This document shows positions 7,966-16,155 of a DNA stretch of 38,730 nucleotides, piece by piece. Both the position numbers and the translations under genes were made by a program. Origin of the DNA: Verrucomicrobia bacterium GWF2_51_19. Its GTDB lineage: Bacteria > Verrucomicrobiota > Verrucomicrobiia > Opitutales > UBA12508. Location: positions 69,608 through 108,337 of the forward strand of contig MIDP01000011.1 in assembly GCA_001831095.1 (NCBI GenBank). The letters run 5' to 3'. The notes under the pieces are model-generated. The model was not told where the DNA came from. It ran no database searches and was given only the letters and a program-made list of their open reading frames with translations. The first letter of the stretch is position 1. Each line of letters begins with the position of its first letter.

Positions 7966-8895
7966 ATGGTGATTGAGAGTAATCAAAAACAAAATTGGAA
8001 AAGCTGGAGGGGCGTTTACCTCTTTCTGGGGATTTATTTTGGGTCATTGTTGTTTGCGGCGATCGTTGCCCCGGTCGTCTTTAAGGGAGTCCTGTGGCGA
8101 CATGCCGTGGCGCCGTCGGAATTGACAGCCTACTTGGTCGACAAGGGCCTCGATAGCTTCTTTGACCGCATTCGATGGATACCCGTGCTTGTGGGTCTGC
8201 CGTGGGCGCTGAAAGTTTGCCAGCTGTTTTCCCTGAAGCGCCTGGGGCTTCGTTTTGACAAGGCCAGCTTGAGACAGGGCCTGCGCGGGCTGATATTGGG
8301 CATCTGCGTAACGGTCGCCATGTTGGTGGCCGTTCACAACGTCTATGGATTGCGTGTGGACTCCTGGCCGCGCGTGTGGACCTCTGTTGGCATCGCTCTG
8401 CTGAGTGGGCTGATCTTGGGGTTTTTGGAAGAGATCGTCTTTCGTGGACTTTTGTTAAAAGTCTTTCGAGACGCCGTACAGCCGCTCTTCGCCATAACAC
8501 TTACATCGCTGTTTTTTGCCTACGTCCACTTCAAAATTCCAGGTTACGTCGCTGCGGAAGTCACGTGGACGAGCGGTTTGGAGATCGCCTGGGGCGTTAT
8601 CATTGGAATTTTTAAGACGTTTCAGGAGAACTGGGCCAGAGAAAGCATTCACTTCCTCAATCTCTTTCTGCTAAGCACGCTGTTGTGCCTTTCTGTCATC
8701 AAATGGCGAACATTGCTGTTTGCGATCGGCTTCCACGCTGGTATTGTCTGGATCTTGCTGATCTATAAACGCTCCATCGACTTCGTCCAGCAGCCCAACG
8801 ACTTTTGGCTCGGCTCGGGCGGCATTCACGACGGCTTTTTTGCGACGATGCTATTTATTGCCCTCATTGTATGGCTCCTAAAGAAGGCAAAATAG
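7966..8895 (+). CDS. CPBP family intramembrane metalloprotease
   Basis: A 309-residue multi-spanning membrane protein of the CAAX-protease/bacteriocin-processing (CPBP, Abi) family. The glutamate motif GFLEEIVFRGLLLKVF is present, followed by the second motif LFFAYVHFKIPGY (FxxxH) and a later histidine segment, LLFAIGFHAGIVW, which are the predicted metal ligands. Several hydrophobic segments of about 20 residues span the protein from the first one (YLFLGIYFGSLLFAAIVAPV) to the last. The start ATG at 7966 has GAGAAGGA upstream. A TTG at 7951 is less likely. Substrates of these proteases are mostly unknown. Confidence 0.88.
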   Translation: MVIESNQKQNWKSWRGVYLFLGIYFGSLLFAAIVAPVVFKGVLWRHAVAPSELTAYLVDKGLDSFFDRIRWIPVLVGLPWALKVCQLFSLKRLGLRFDKASLRQGLRGLILGICVTVAMLVAVHNVYGLRVDSWPRVWTSVGIALLSGLILGFLEEIVFRGLLLKVFRDAVQPLFAITLTSLFFAYVHFKIPGYVAAEVTWTSGLEIAWGVIIGIFKTFQENWARESIHFLNLFLLSTLLCLSVIKWRTLLFAIGFHAGIVWILLIYKRSIDFVQQPNDFWLGSGGIHDGFFATMLFIALIVWLLKKAK

Positions 8896-8922
8896 TGCCA
8901 AAATGCGTTAAAAACTTACGAA

Positions 8923-9744
8923 ATGAAAAGACCGTTGAAAAATGGCTCTATAGCCAGGCCCGAGGAGCGAGGGCAACAGGAGCCTACTGACGTAGGTGAC
9001 TTAGCCCGAACGACGAGAACGCCGCTAGAGAACATTTTAAAACGGTCTTTAACTTTTATACTCGATCTGCTCTATCCGCGCTATTGCATTGCCTGCGGGC
9101 AGCGCATGCGGAAAGGTGGTCACTACCTCTGCCACACCTGTGAGGCCAAAATTATGTTTATAAAGACCGCTTGCACACGTTGCGGCGCTCCGTTTTGGGG
9201 AGAAACAGACACGCGTGTTTGCAACGTTTGCAGGGATCAGGTGCTGGCGTTTCAGTCGGCGCGCTCCCTCTTCGCCTACGACGGTGTCGGCAAGGAGCTC
9301 ATTCACACGTTTAAATACCGAAATGGCCGCTACCTCGAGACCGACTGGATCCGACTGCTCAAGGGACAGCCAGACTTTCTGTCCTTTTTCACAGACGCCA
9401 CGCTGGTCCCCGTCCCATTGAGCAAGAAAAAGCGCCACCAACGCGGCTTTAACCAGAGCGAACGCCTCGCCCATTGCATTTCTAAGCTCACACTGGCACC
9501 GATCGAGCCTCTCTTGCTCAAGACGCGAGAAACACCATCCCAGACCCAGCTAAACCGCCAACAACGCTCCCAAAACGTCAAAAACTCCTTCAGCCTTAAT
9601 CCCCACATGACGCTCGTGCCAGAAAAGCGCTACATTGTCGTCGACGACGTCTTCACGACCGGCGCCACGCTCAATGCATGCGCCACCACACTCAAAAAGG
9701 CCGGCGCCACACACATCTCCGTTGCCACCCTCGCACACGGCTAA
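8923..9744 (+). CDS. comF: ComF family phosphoribosyltransferase-like protein with element-derived N-terminus
   Basis: ComF/GntX proteins have an N-terminal zinc-binding region and a PRTase domain and are needed for natural transformation in several bacteria. The family sequence begins at FILDLLYPRYCIACG and shows two Cys pairs (CIACG, CHTC) and then CTRCG/CNVC. The PRPP loop YIVVDDVFTTGATLNA lies near the C-terminus. Residues 3-42 are a translation of element A4 (IARPEERGQQEPT, VGDLART, LENILKRS). No usable start codon lies between the element and the ComF domain, so the element appears to be part of the protein. The ATG at 8923 is just outside the element, and TTG at 8935 is an alternative start. 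Without the element the length (about 230 residues) would match the family. Confidence 0.9.
   Translation: MKRPLKNGSIARPEERGQQEPTDVGDLARTTRTPLENILKRSLTFILDLLYPRYCIACGQRMRKGGHYLCHTCEAKIMFIKTACTRCGAPFWGETDTRVCNVCRDQVLAFQSARSLFAYDGVGKELIHTFKYRNGRYLETDWIRLLKGQPDFLSFFTDATLVPVPLSKKKRHQRGFNQSERLAHCISKLTLAPIEPLLLKTRETPSQTQLNRQQRSQNVKNSFSLNPHMTLVPEKRYIVVDDVFTTGATLNACATTLKKAGATHISVATLAHG
8928..9049. repeat. Palindromic element, family A (copy A4), translated in frame with comF
   Basis: From AAGACCGTTGAAAAATGG to AAAACGGTCTT, almost identical to A2. The frame used by comF is open throughout and gives the same peptide as in the OleC-like ligase. The preceding ACTTACGAAATGA resembles ACTTACGAAAGGA in front of A2, so the comF ATG may have arisen from that Shine-Dalgarno-like AGG. 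Confidence 0.92.
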
Positions 9745-9805
9745 AGCTACCATCAAAAACCTTTTTTCGATTGACTTCTGTACGCTTTTCTCAATCTTAA
9801 AAGTA

Positions 9806-10402
9806 ATGAAAACCCACAAAAATGCCATTTTTGACCTCTGCGGAGTTTTACTGAGTTGGGACTCTAAGGCCTTAATTCGCGCGCTGAAAGAAGAGGACAA
9901 CACGTTTCCAGACAACATGGACGACATCATCGATATGCCGACCTGGCTGCAATACGACAGAGGCCTATTTACGCGTCCAGAAGTCGTTTCCAGCCTCTCG
10001 CACATTTTTGACCGCAGGCACCTCGAACGTTTTTTTGACGGCATTATGGAACAGTTTCGCCCACTCGAAAGCGGCATGTCTCTGCTCCGCAAGAAGCAAA
10101 AAGAAGGCACTCGCTGCTTTTTGCTCTCCAACTTAGGCCTAGAAGTTAAAGATTTTTGCCTCAAAACTTTTCCCTTCTTACACACACTGAACGGCTGTGT
10201 CTTCTCTTGCGACATCCGCCTGATCAAGCCCGACATCGCCATTTACGAGTACATCTTGAATCAGTATAAACTCGTCCCCGAGGAAACGGCCTTTTACGAC
10301 GATCTCAACATCAACGTCATGTCCGCAAGAACCATGGGCATCGACGCCGTATTACACATCCCCGAACCAGCCATGGAGGCGGAGGAGCTGTTAGCCAAAT
10401 AA
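9806..10402 (+). CDS. HAD family hydrolase (YihX-like)
   Basis: Haloacid dehalogenase superfamily protein of 198 residues, probably a small-molecule phosphatase. Motif I is AIFDLCGVLLSW, with the nucleophile Asp but Cys in place of the usual second Asp. Motif II is FLLSNLG, motif III is RLIKPDIAIYEYIL with the Lys, and motif IV is FYDDLNINVMSARTMG. The helical cap lies between motifs I and II. YihX-type members also vary at the second Asp, so it may still be active. The start ATG at 9806 gives the normal N-terminus. The frame is open upstream, but only into comF. Confidence 0.82.
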   Translation: MKTHKNAIFDLCGVLLSWDSKALIRALKEEDNTFPDNMDDIIDMPTWLQYDRGLFTRPEVVSSLSHIFDRRHLERFFDGIMEQFRPLESGMSLLRKKQKEGTRCFLLSNLGLEVKDFCLKTFPFLHTLNGCVFSCDIRLIKPDIAIYEYILNQYKLVPEETAFYDDLNINVMSARTMGIDAVLHIPEPAMEAEELLAK

Positions 10403-10440
10403 AAATCTTTGTAAAAATAAACTTTTTTTGAACAAAAACG

Positions 10441-10560
10441 CCTGAACCTATGTCTTAACTTATGACAGAGAGAAGGATTGAATGTCTTTGAAGTCTTTGT
10501 CTTAGTTTGTAGTTTGTCTTTAGGTTCAGGGAGGGGTGCATAAGCACCCCTTCTCTTTTT
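10441..10560 (+). ncRNA. Candidate structured RNA with intrinsic terminator
   Basis: In the 320-bp gap after the HAD gene, CCTGAACCTA (10441-10450) is exactly complementary to TAGGTTCAGG (10521-10530). It encloses a 70-nt region rich in GTCTTTG-like segments and is followed immediately by a perfect terminator hairpin and a T-rich tail. I see no ORF of useful length and match no known RNA family. No convincing promoter could be fixed. Confidence 0.45.
10532..10560 (+). terminator. Intrinsic terminator
   Basis: AGGGGTGC (10532-10539) pairs with GCACCCCT (10544-10551) around an ATAA loop, followed by TCTCTTTTT. It ends the HAD gene transcript or the candidate RNA above. Confidence 0.8.
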
Positions 10561-10569
10561 ACGTCGTGT

Positions 10570-10696
10570 AAGACCGCTGTAAAATGGATGCAAAAATGTG
10601 GCTTTGCGCGAGCACGATCTGCCGTAGCGTACGTTGGTACGTAAGGCAGTAGCGCGGAGCGAAAAACGCATTTTGGCGCCATTTTACAGCGGTCTT
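10570..10696. repeat. Palindromic element, family B (copy B2)
   Basis: Left arm AAGACCGCTGTAAAATGG is mirrored by CCATTTTACAGCGGTCTT. The inner core GGCTTTGCGCGAGCACGATC TGCCGTAG is shared with B6 and B7. It lies 28 bp before the second ankyrin gene. Confidence 0.9.
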
Positions 10697-10723
10697 GGTA
10701 TGGAAGTTGCTTGATGATGGGCT

Positions 10724-11608
10724 ATGAAGACACCCTACATTCTCACCTTATTATTAATCACACCGCTTGCCTTTGCTGGCAAGATTCACGAAGCCGCTCA
10801 AAGCGGTGATATTCAGACAGTTAAGCGCCTATTGGAGTCCGGCATAAGTCCCGATGAAAGGGATGAATTTGGCCGCACGCCACTCATGTTGGCAGCCGCG
10901 AATGGCCACATTGATGTTATAGATGAGTTGATTTGGGACGACGCAAACATCGACTTGCAAAGTTTTGATGAAAGTTATGCCTACACCGCCCTCATGTACG
11001 CCGTTGCGGGGAACAACACAGAGGCAATCCAACGACTCTTGGATGTTGAACCGCAGATTGAGCTGAAAAACATTCTCGGGCAAACCGCCTTTTACTTGTT
11101 GATTTCCGATGAAACTGAAATTGACCTCGAACTCGTCAAAAGCTTTATCGACGCCGATGCGAATGTCAATACGTGTGATTTCCAGGGCTGTACGCCACTC
11201 ATTCTGTCCGCCGAACGCTCCAATATTGACCTCATGCGCTTGTTGATTGAAAACGGCGCCAATGTCAACCAGCCGGAATTTTCTCATAAAACACCGCTGA
11301 TTATTGCCACCGTCAACGGGAGTCTCGCCAGCATGCAAGTGTTACTTGAGAGCGGCGCCAAGATAAACAGCCGGTGGGATTTTGGCAACACGGCCCTTCT
11401 CGACGCCTTTGACGCCATTCCCGACCTCGGCCTGCTCGAAAAAGTTGTCAAACTTCTGATTGACTACGGTGCCGATCCACTTGTCATCGGCGCTTGGGAA
11501 AAGACCCCCTCGCAGCTCGCTCAGGAAAAGGGCTACGAGGATCTCACCAATTTCCTGCAATGCGCCGAAATCGATTACATTATCGATCAGGACGAGGCCA
11601 ACGCTTAA
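10724..11608 (+). CDS. Exported ankyrin-repeat protein
   Basis: A 294-residue protein. A signal peptide (MKTPYILTLLLITPLAFA) is followed by KIHEAAQSGDIQTVKRLLES and then a run of canonical ankyrin repeats such as DEFGRTPLMLAAANGHIDVI, YTALMYAVAGNNTEAIQRLL, FQGCTPLILSAERSNIDLM and HKTPLIIATVNGSLASM. It ends in a region with two Cys-free helices and an acidic tail (DQDEANA). Predicted to be periplasmic or secreted and to bind protein. No enzymatic domain is visible. It is not closely similar to the ankyrin protein at 3167 beyond the repeat consensus. Confidence 0.87.
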   Translation: MKTPYILTLLLITPLAFAGKIHEAAQSGDIQTVKRLLESGISPDERDEFGRTPLMLAAANGHIDVIDELIWDDANIDLQSFDESYAYTALMYAVAGNNTEAIQRLLDVEPQIELKNILGQTAFYLLISDETEIDLELVKSFIDADANVNTCDFQGCTPLILSAERSNIDLMRLLIENGANVNQPEFSHKTPLIIATVNGSLASMQVLLESGAKINSRWDFGNTALLDAFDAIPDLGLLEKVVKLLIDYGADPLVIGAWEKTPSQLAQEKGYEDLTNFLQCAEIDYIIDQDEANA

Positions 11609-11639
11609 ACTTGCAAAATTTTTTATACGCTAGGTCTTT

Positions 11640-11715
11640 TGGTGGGCCCTGCAGGATTTGAACCTGCGACCAAAGGATTATGAGTCCTCTGCTCTAACCG
11701 CTGAGCTAAGAGCCC
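11640..11715 (-). tRNA. tRNA with CAT anticodon, probably tRNA-Ile2 (or elongator tRNA-Met)
   Basis: 76-nt cloverleaf with encoded CCA. The acceptor GGGCTCT pairs with AGGGCCC (one G-T pair), the D arm has AGCTCAGCGGTTAGAGC, the anticodon loop is CTCATAA, and the T arm is GCAGG/CCTGC around TTCAAAT. Body positions such as TTGGTCGC and GCAGGGCCC-type acceptor resemble E. coli ileX more than metT, so lysidine-modified tRNA-Ile is favoured. Confidence 0.93.
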
Positions 11716-11718
11716 CAA

Positions 11719-11808
<90 letters not shown>

Positions 11809-11937
11809 AAAGACCGATGCAAAATAGCGCCAAAATGCGTTTCGCGCTCCGCCGACTGCCTCACGTATGTTTATATACGCTACGGCAGATCGTGCTCGCG
11901 CAAAGCCGTATTTTTGCATCTATTTTGCATCGGTCTT
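11809..11937. repeat. Palindromic element, family B (copy B3)
   Basis: Arms AAAGACCGATGCAAAATAG and CTATTTTGCATCGGTCTT, with the inner CGTTTCGCGCT and GTGCTCGCGCAAAGCC shared by the family. It starts directly at the 5' end of tRNA-Ser, so the tRNA promoter must lie in or beyond it. Confidence 0.88.
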
Positions 11938-11992
11938 ACATGAATATTCTAAACGAAGTCAGGTTATTGCAGATCCGTCAATTCCAAAATGC

Positions 11993-12022
11993 AAAAACTG
12001 GGGGCTCGACCCCCCAGTTCTT
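11993..12022 (-). terminator. Intrinsic terminator of the outer-membrane protein gene
   Basis: On the minus strand, AACTGGGGG pairs with CCCCCAGTT, followed by TTTTTGC. It lies about 20 nt past the stop of the barrel protein gene. Confidence 0.75.
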
Positions 12023-12041
12023 TCTGCGTCAAAAAAATCGA

Positions 12042-12680
12042 CTAGAACGTATAACGCACACCCGCCTCAACAATGTGCATCATTGGAGATTTACCACCGA
12101 GTACGTTTGAACCGGAAGTGGTATTAAGAAACTCAATACGAGATGGGGGAATCAATTTATATCCCAAACTGAAAGACCAATTTTTGTTAACGTGGTATTC
12201 GATACCAGTCATGGCTTGAGCGGCAAAAACAATTTTCCCACGACGGGAAACATTTTGACCCTGCTGAGCTGGTACATTAGCTACTGTCAATGCAACTGCA
12301 AAACCAGCACCGACTCCCAAATAGCAGCTCCAATCGGGATTGATGGCGTAGTCATAGAAGACGTTGACCATGGCGCCAGGAACAGACATTTTAGGGTGAG
12401 TTGGCTGGTCTCCCTCTGGGTCTTCTATTTTGGCATGTTTGTGCGTACCTTCGACCTCAAAACGCCATTGTTTCCACTGTATACCAGAAGAGAGGCTGTA
12501 AGATCCTCCCATATCAAATTTCTGTTTACCAGCTCCTGCCCAGAAAACAGTCTGGGCGAACAAACAGCCGCCCTTGAGGCAGAAGTAGGGACGAACGGTT
12601 TCTGGGGCCTGGGGTTCCGCAAAGAGCCCCGAAAACGTTGCTAAAGTTAGCAACCCGATAAGTAGTTTTGACTTTTTCAT
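12042..12680 (-). CDS. Outer-membrane beta-barrel protein (OmpA/OmpW-like porin family)
   Basis: A 212-residue protein with a signal peptide (MKKSKLLIGLLTLATFSGLFA, cleavage before EPQ). It continues with alternating aromatic/small-residue strands such as YSLSSGIQWKQWRFEVEG, MVNVFYDYAI, WSCYLGVGAGFAVALTV, IVFAAQAMTGIEYHV and WSFSLGYKLIPPS, and ends VEAGVRYTF. The terminal Phe is the usual outer-membrane insertion signal. The pattern suggests an eight-stranded barrel. The mature N-terminal part contains two Cys residues (YFCLKGGCLF). The start at 12680 gives the signal peptide. Function is otherwise unknown. Confidence 0.82.
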   Translation of the reverse strand: MKKSKLLIGLLTLATFSGLFAEPQAPETVRPYFCLKGGCLFAQTVFWAGAGKQKFDMGGSYSLSSGIQWKQWRFEVEGTHKHAKIEDPEGDQPTHPKMSVPGAMVNVFYDYAINPDWSCYLGVGAGFAVALTVANVPAQQGQNVSRRGKIVFAAQAMTGIEYHVNKNWSFSLGYKLIPPSRIEFLNTTSGSNVLGGKSPMMHIVEAGVRYTF

Positions 12681-12753
12681 AGTACGAAACACGAACATTG
12701 GCTCGTGCGCCTGGAGACTAGAGGAAAAGCCGGCAATAGGTCAACTGAAAAAC

Positions 12754-12783
12754 TTGAAGAAAAACGTTTATTTTTTGTAAAAT
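12754..12783 (+). promoter_or_regulatory. Candidate promoter for recJ
   Basis: TTGAAG at 12754 and TAAAAT at 12778, with 18 bp between them, in an AT-rich stretch 19 nt upstream of the recJ start. A pattern match only. Confidence 0.4.
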
Positions 12784-12801
12784 TCTGTCTTGCTGGAGTT
12801 T

Positions 12802-14511
12802 ATGAAATGGAAAGAAAAGAGCGTCGATCGCGATACCGTGGAAATTTTAGCCGAATCGTTGGGTCTGGAACCCAGCTGGGTGGAGATTTTGGTGAAGCGG
12901 GACGTCGCGACACAGGAAGAGGCTGAGCGCTTTTTATACCCGAAGTTGTCCTATTTGAATGATCCTTTTGAGCTCCAAAACGTCGACAAGATTGTACGAC
13001 GGCTATTACGGGCGATCGACAATAGGGAAAAATTGCTGATTTTGGGCGATTACGATGTCGATGGTCTGACGAGCACCACTCTCATGATCCTCTTATTGCG
13101 TCGATTTGGGCTGGATCCCGACATTATTGTTCCGCGCAGGCTCGACGAGGGCTATGGGCTCTCACAAGAGGTGATTGAACGCAGTTTGAAGGAGAAGGAA
13201 AAGCCGAACCTCTTTATCGTCCTCGACTGCGGAACGAATTCACTGGAAGAGGTGCAATGGCTGGCATCGCAAAACATCGACGTCATCATCATCGACCACC
13301 ACCGCTCCAAAGAAAGTTTGCCGGAAAACTGCCTCTTGCTCAATCCCCACACCCACGACAACGACCCACATTACGCCAAGCAATTTTGTACCGTCGGTCT
13401 GGTTTTCAAGGTGATGCATGCCTTGGTCAAGATGCTCCGCGAAACGGAACACCCAGAGGCCTTTTCCATAAAAATGCGCAATTACCTGGATCTCGTCGCG
13501 ATGGGTACCGTTGCCGACCTCGTGCCGTTGCGCGATGAAAACCGGATTTTGGCCCGCTTTGGCCTCGAACAAATTCCAGAAAGCGACCTTCCTGGTGTCC
13601 AGGCTCTGTGTCGTGTTTCTGGAGTTGAAGGCAACTCTGTCACTCCTGCAGACGTTTCGTTTAAGCTCGCTCCTCGCATCAACGCCAGTGGACGGCTCGC
13701 CGACGCCCTATTGCCGCTCAAAATGCTCATCAGTTCATCCTACAAGGAGGCCTTCGCTATCGCCGGTGAGCTCAACAAAATGAACAAAGAGAGGCAGCTG
13801 ATCGAACGCGATATGGCCCGCGAAGCCGAACAAACGGTTCTCAAAGATCAGGCCAATGCAGCGGCTATCATCGTCTACAACCCGGAGTGGCATCCGGGCG
13901 TCGTGGGTATCGTCGCAGGCCGTCTCATGCGCGATTTCAACCGCACGGCCATCGTCCTCGGGGGCGAAGGTGAGCTCGCTAAGGGCTCCGGACGCTCCAT
14001 TGAAGGCGTTAACCTCGTCGAAGTCATGGGCCAATGCAAAGAGCTTCTCGAGAGCTGGGGCGGGCATCCCATGGCTGCTGGCATTTCTCTGTTGGCTAAA
14101 AACGTCGATGCGTTTCGGGAAAAATTCAACGCTATCGTCCAAGAAAAGATTCAACAGGGCCTGCCGCTGCCCGAGCTCGAAATAACACAGTGGATCGAGC
14201 CCCACAACATCAACCGCAATTTCATGCACTTTCTCGACCTCCTACAGCCCTTCGGCATGGAAAACCCTGAGCCCATTTTCGGCATTCGCAACGTCCGCAT
14301 AAAACATTCCCCAGACTTTTTTGGCGAAAACAATGCCCACGTCCGCTTTCTACTCAGCACCTGTGATACCAACGCCGTTAGCGTCGTCGGCTGGAACATG
14401 AGCGATCGACCCCCGCCCGCCTACACCGCCATCGACATCGCCTTTAAGCTCGTCTGGAACCGCTGGAATAATCGCGAAGAGATCCAGGTACAGCTCATCG
14501 ATTGGTTGTAA
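12802..14511 (+). CDS. recJ: Single-stranded-DNA-specific exonuclease RecJ
   Basis: 5'-3' single-strand exonuclease of recombination and repair, in the DHH phosphoesterase family. Motifs in order are LILGDYDVDGLTST (from about residue 83), FIVLDCGTNS, VIIIDHHRS (DHH at about 165-167), MGTVADLVPL, APRINASGRL, and the DHHA1 segment WHPGVVGIVAGRL and WGGHPMAAGISL. The C-terminal OB-like region ends QVQLIDWL. Length of 569 residues is typical. I chose ATG 12802 because GGAG lies just upstream. TTG at 12790 is an alternative. A candidate promoter precedes it. Confidence 0.96.
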   Translation: MKWKEKSVDRDTVEILAESLGLEPSWVEILVKRDVATQEEAERFLYPKLSYLNDPFELQNVDKIVRRLLRAIDNREKLLILGDYDVDGLTSTTLMILLLRRFGLDPDIIVPRRLDEGYGLSQEVIERSLKEKEKPNLFIVLDCGTNSLEEVQWLASQNIDVIIIDHHRSKESLPENCLLLNPHTHDNDPHYAKQFCTVGLVFKVMHALVKMLRETEHPEAFSIKMRNYLDLVAMGTVADLVPLRDENRILARFGLEQIPESDLPGVQALCRVSGVEGNSVTPADVSFKLAPRINASGRLADALLPLKMLISSSYKEAFAIAGELNKMNKERQLIERDMAREAEQTVLKDQANAAAIIVYNPEWHPGVVGIVAGRLMRDFNRTAIVLGGEGELAKGSGRSIEGVNLVEVMGQCKELLESWGGHPMAAGISLLAKNVDAFREKFNAIVQEKIQQGLPLPELEITQWIEPHNINRNFMHFLDLLQPFGMENPEPIFGIRNVRIKHSPDFFGENNAHVRFLLSTCDTNAVSVVGWNMSDRPPPAYTAIDIAFKLVWNRWNNREEIQVQLIDWL

Positions 14512-14660
14512 AAAACGCATGGCAAGGATCTTATTATGCACTGAGCAAGCGAGAAAACAACAGGCAGGGTTTTAGGATGCGAGAAAAAGTTTCACTAATA
14601 ATCAAGGGAAATGCCGATCTGTGACCTTTTCGATTGACCTGCGGTTGGTTTTTAGAAAAG

Positions 14661-16097
14661 ATGGCGGTATATATGTACATGGAGTTCTTGCTGGGGCTGT
14701 TTTTGGGCGCTGGAGTTATTGGGATATCGTTGATTGCCGCTAGAAAAGAGCGGGCGAAGCTCGATGAAGAGAAGGACCGCATTTTGCAAGAAAAGAGGAT
14801 CGTGATTGATTTTATGCACGACCTCGTGTCGGAGATCGGTAAGGGCATCGACAGGAAAGAGCTGTTTCAAAAGATTGCGCGTGGGGCCGTATTGGGAACG
14901 GGGGCCATCAGCGCGTGCGTCTACGAGTGTACCGAGGACGAGCAGTTGCGGACATGTGCCATCGAGGGTCTTTTCCCTCCGCTGCGTCCACTCGACACCA
15001 ACAATCAGCTCTCGCGGGCAAAGTTTCTGGAAAAAGCTCAGCAAATCGAGGTCTTTGAAATGGGTGAAGGCCTCGTTGGTTTGGTTGCCAAAGAGCACAA
15101 GGGCCTGTTCATCAAGGACGCTCTCAACGATCCCCGTGTTCCGCATCACAAAGATCCTACGCTCGAAATTCAATCCATGATCCTCGCCCCAATAGTGTTT
15201 CAGCAAGACCTTTTGGGCGTGATTGCGGTGGTCAATACGGCGGACGAGACGTCTTTTCACGAGACCGATTTTTCTCTGGTGCGATCTCTGGCCGAGCAAG
15301 CGGGCATGGCGATTCACAACGCCAACCTCATGACGCTCCAAATCGAGAAAAACAAGATGGACTTCGACCTCTCTTTGGCCAGCAACATTCAAGGCATGCT
15401 CTTGCCTCAAGCGTTCCCGAGCCTTCCCCACCTCGACATCAGCAGCTTTTACAAGGCGGCTAAAAAGGTTGGCGGCGATCTCTACAACGCTTTTCTCCTG
15501 AGCGACCAAAAACTAGGCGTCGCGATTGCAGACGTTTCTGGCAAGGGCATTCCGGCGTCTCTCGTCATGACGATGTGTCAAACGCACCTAGAGCACTTTG
15601 CGTACAAGCACGAGAGCCCAAAGGCGGTCCTCGTTGACCTCAATCGCGCCATGAAACGGGAGTTGCGCGAAGACATGTTTATCACGTTGACGTATGTCAT
15701 TGTCGACCTCTCGAGCAACGAAATTACGCTTGCTCGCGCCGGCCATGAGCTTCCTTTGCTCTTTCAAGGCTCTACAGATGGCACCATTGTCGATATTCCC
15801 TCATCGGGCATGGCAATTGGCATGGTCGACTCGGACGAGTTCGCCAAAACGGTTCAGGAAAGTACGTTCCCGTTCTATCCAAAAGACATACTCCTCCTGT
15901 ACACAGATGGCATCACTGAGGCCCAAAACGAGGCCGGTGAGGAATTTGGCAAACAGCGCCTAAAAGAATCCCTGACCCTCCTCAAAGGCTATCCATCTAA
16001 AGAGATCACACAGGGCATTCGGGAGAACCTCGACCTCTTTTCTGGCTCCCAACGCATGATGGACGACATGACACTCATCGTCCTTAAGCATGTTTGA
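14661..16097 (+). CDS. Membrane-anchored GAF-PP2C (SpoIIE/RsbU-type) phosphatase
   Basis: A 478-residue protein. An N-terminal membrane segment (FLLGLFLGAGVIGISLIAA) precedes a short coiled linker. A GAF domain follows at roughly residues 60-210 (GTGAISACVYE, GLVGLVAKEHKGLFIKDALNDPR, MILAPIVFQQDLLGVIAVVN). The C-terminal half is a PP2C/SpoIIE serine phosphatase with KKVGGDLYNAF, GVAIADVSGKGIPASL, ARAGHELPLLF, LLYTDGITEAQN and DDMTLIVLK, including the metal-binding Asp residues. Such proteins dephosphorylate anti-sigma antagonists in partner-switching pathways, although no antagonist or anti-sigma gene lies nearby. The exact start is uncertain: ATGs at 14661, 14673 and 14679 are all possible. 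Confidence 0.87.
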   Translation: MAVYMYMEFLLGLFLGAGVIGISLIAARKERAKLDEEKDRILQEKRIVIDFMHDLVSEIGKGIDRKELFQKIARGAVLGTGAISACVYECTEDEQLRTCAIEGLFPPLRPLDTNNQLSRAKFLEKAQQIEVFEMGEGLVGLVAKEHKGLFIKDALNDPRVPHHKDPTLEIQSMILAPIVFQQDLLGVIAVVNTADETSFHETDFSLVRSLAEQAGMAIHNANLMTLQIEKNKMDFDLSLASNIQGMLLPQAFPSLPHLDISSFYKAAKKVGGDLYNAFLLSDQKLGVAIADVSGKGIPASLVMTMCQTHLEHFAYKHESPKAVLVDLNRAMKRELREDMFITLTYVIVDLSSNEITLARAGHELPLLFQGSTDGTIVDIPSSGMAIGMVDSDEFAKTVQESTFPFYPKDILLLYTDGITEAQNEAGEEFGKQRLKESLTLLKGYPSKEITQGIRENLDLFSGSQRMMDDMTLIVLKHV

Positions 16098-16129
16098 AAG
16101 ATAATTTCCCCTGTTTTTGCTTGATTTCT

Positions 16130-16154
16130 GGTGATGACATGTTTAAAAATCAAG
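16130..16154 (+). promoter_or_regulatory. Short hairpin directly before the DUF4143 ATPase start
   Basis: CTTGATTT (16130-16137) pairs with AAATCAAG (16147-16154), which ends one base before the ATG. It could hide the ribosome binding region or be an operator. No Shine-Dalgarno sequence is otherwise visible. Confidence 0.35.
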
Positions 16155-16155
16155 T

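Noticed and set aside
13240-13572. Long antisense ORFs over recJ and other conserved genes
   Set aside because: They are shadows of conserved genes on the other strand, caused by codon bias, with no domain or start-site support.
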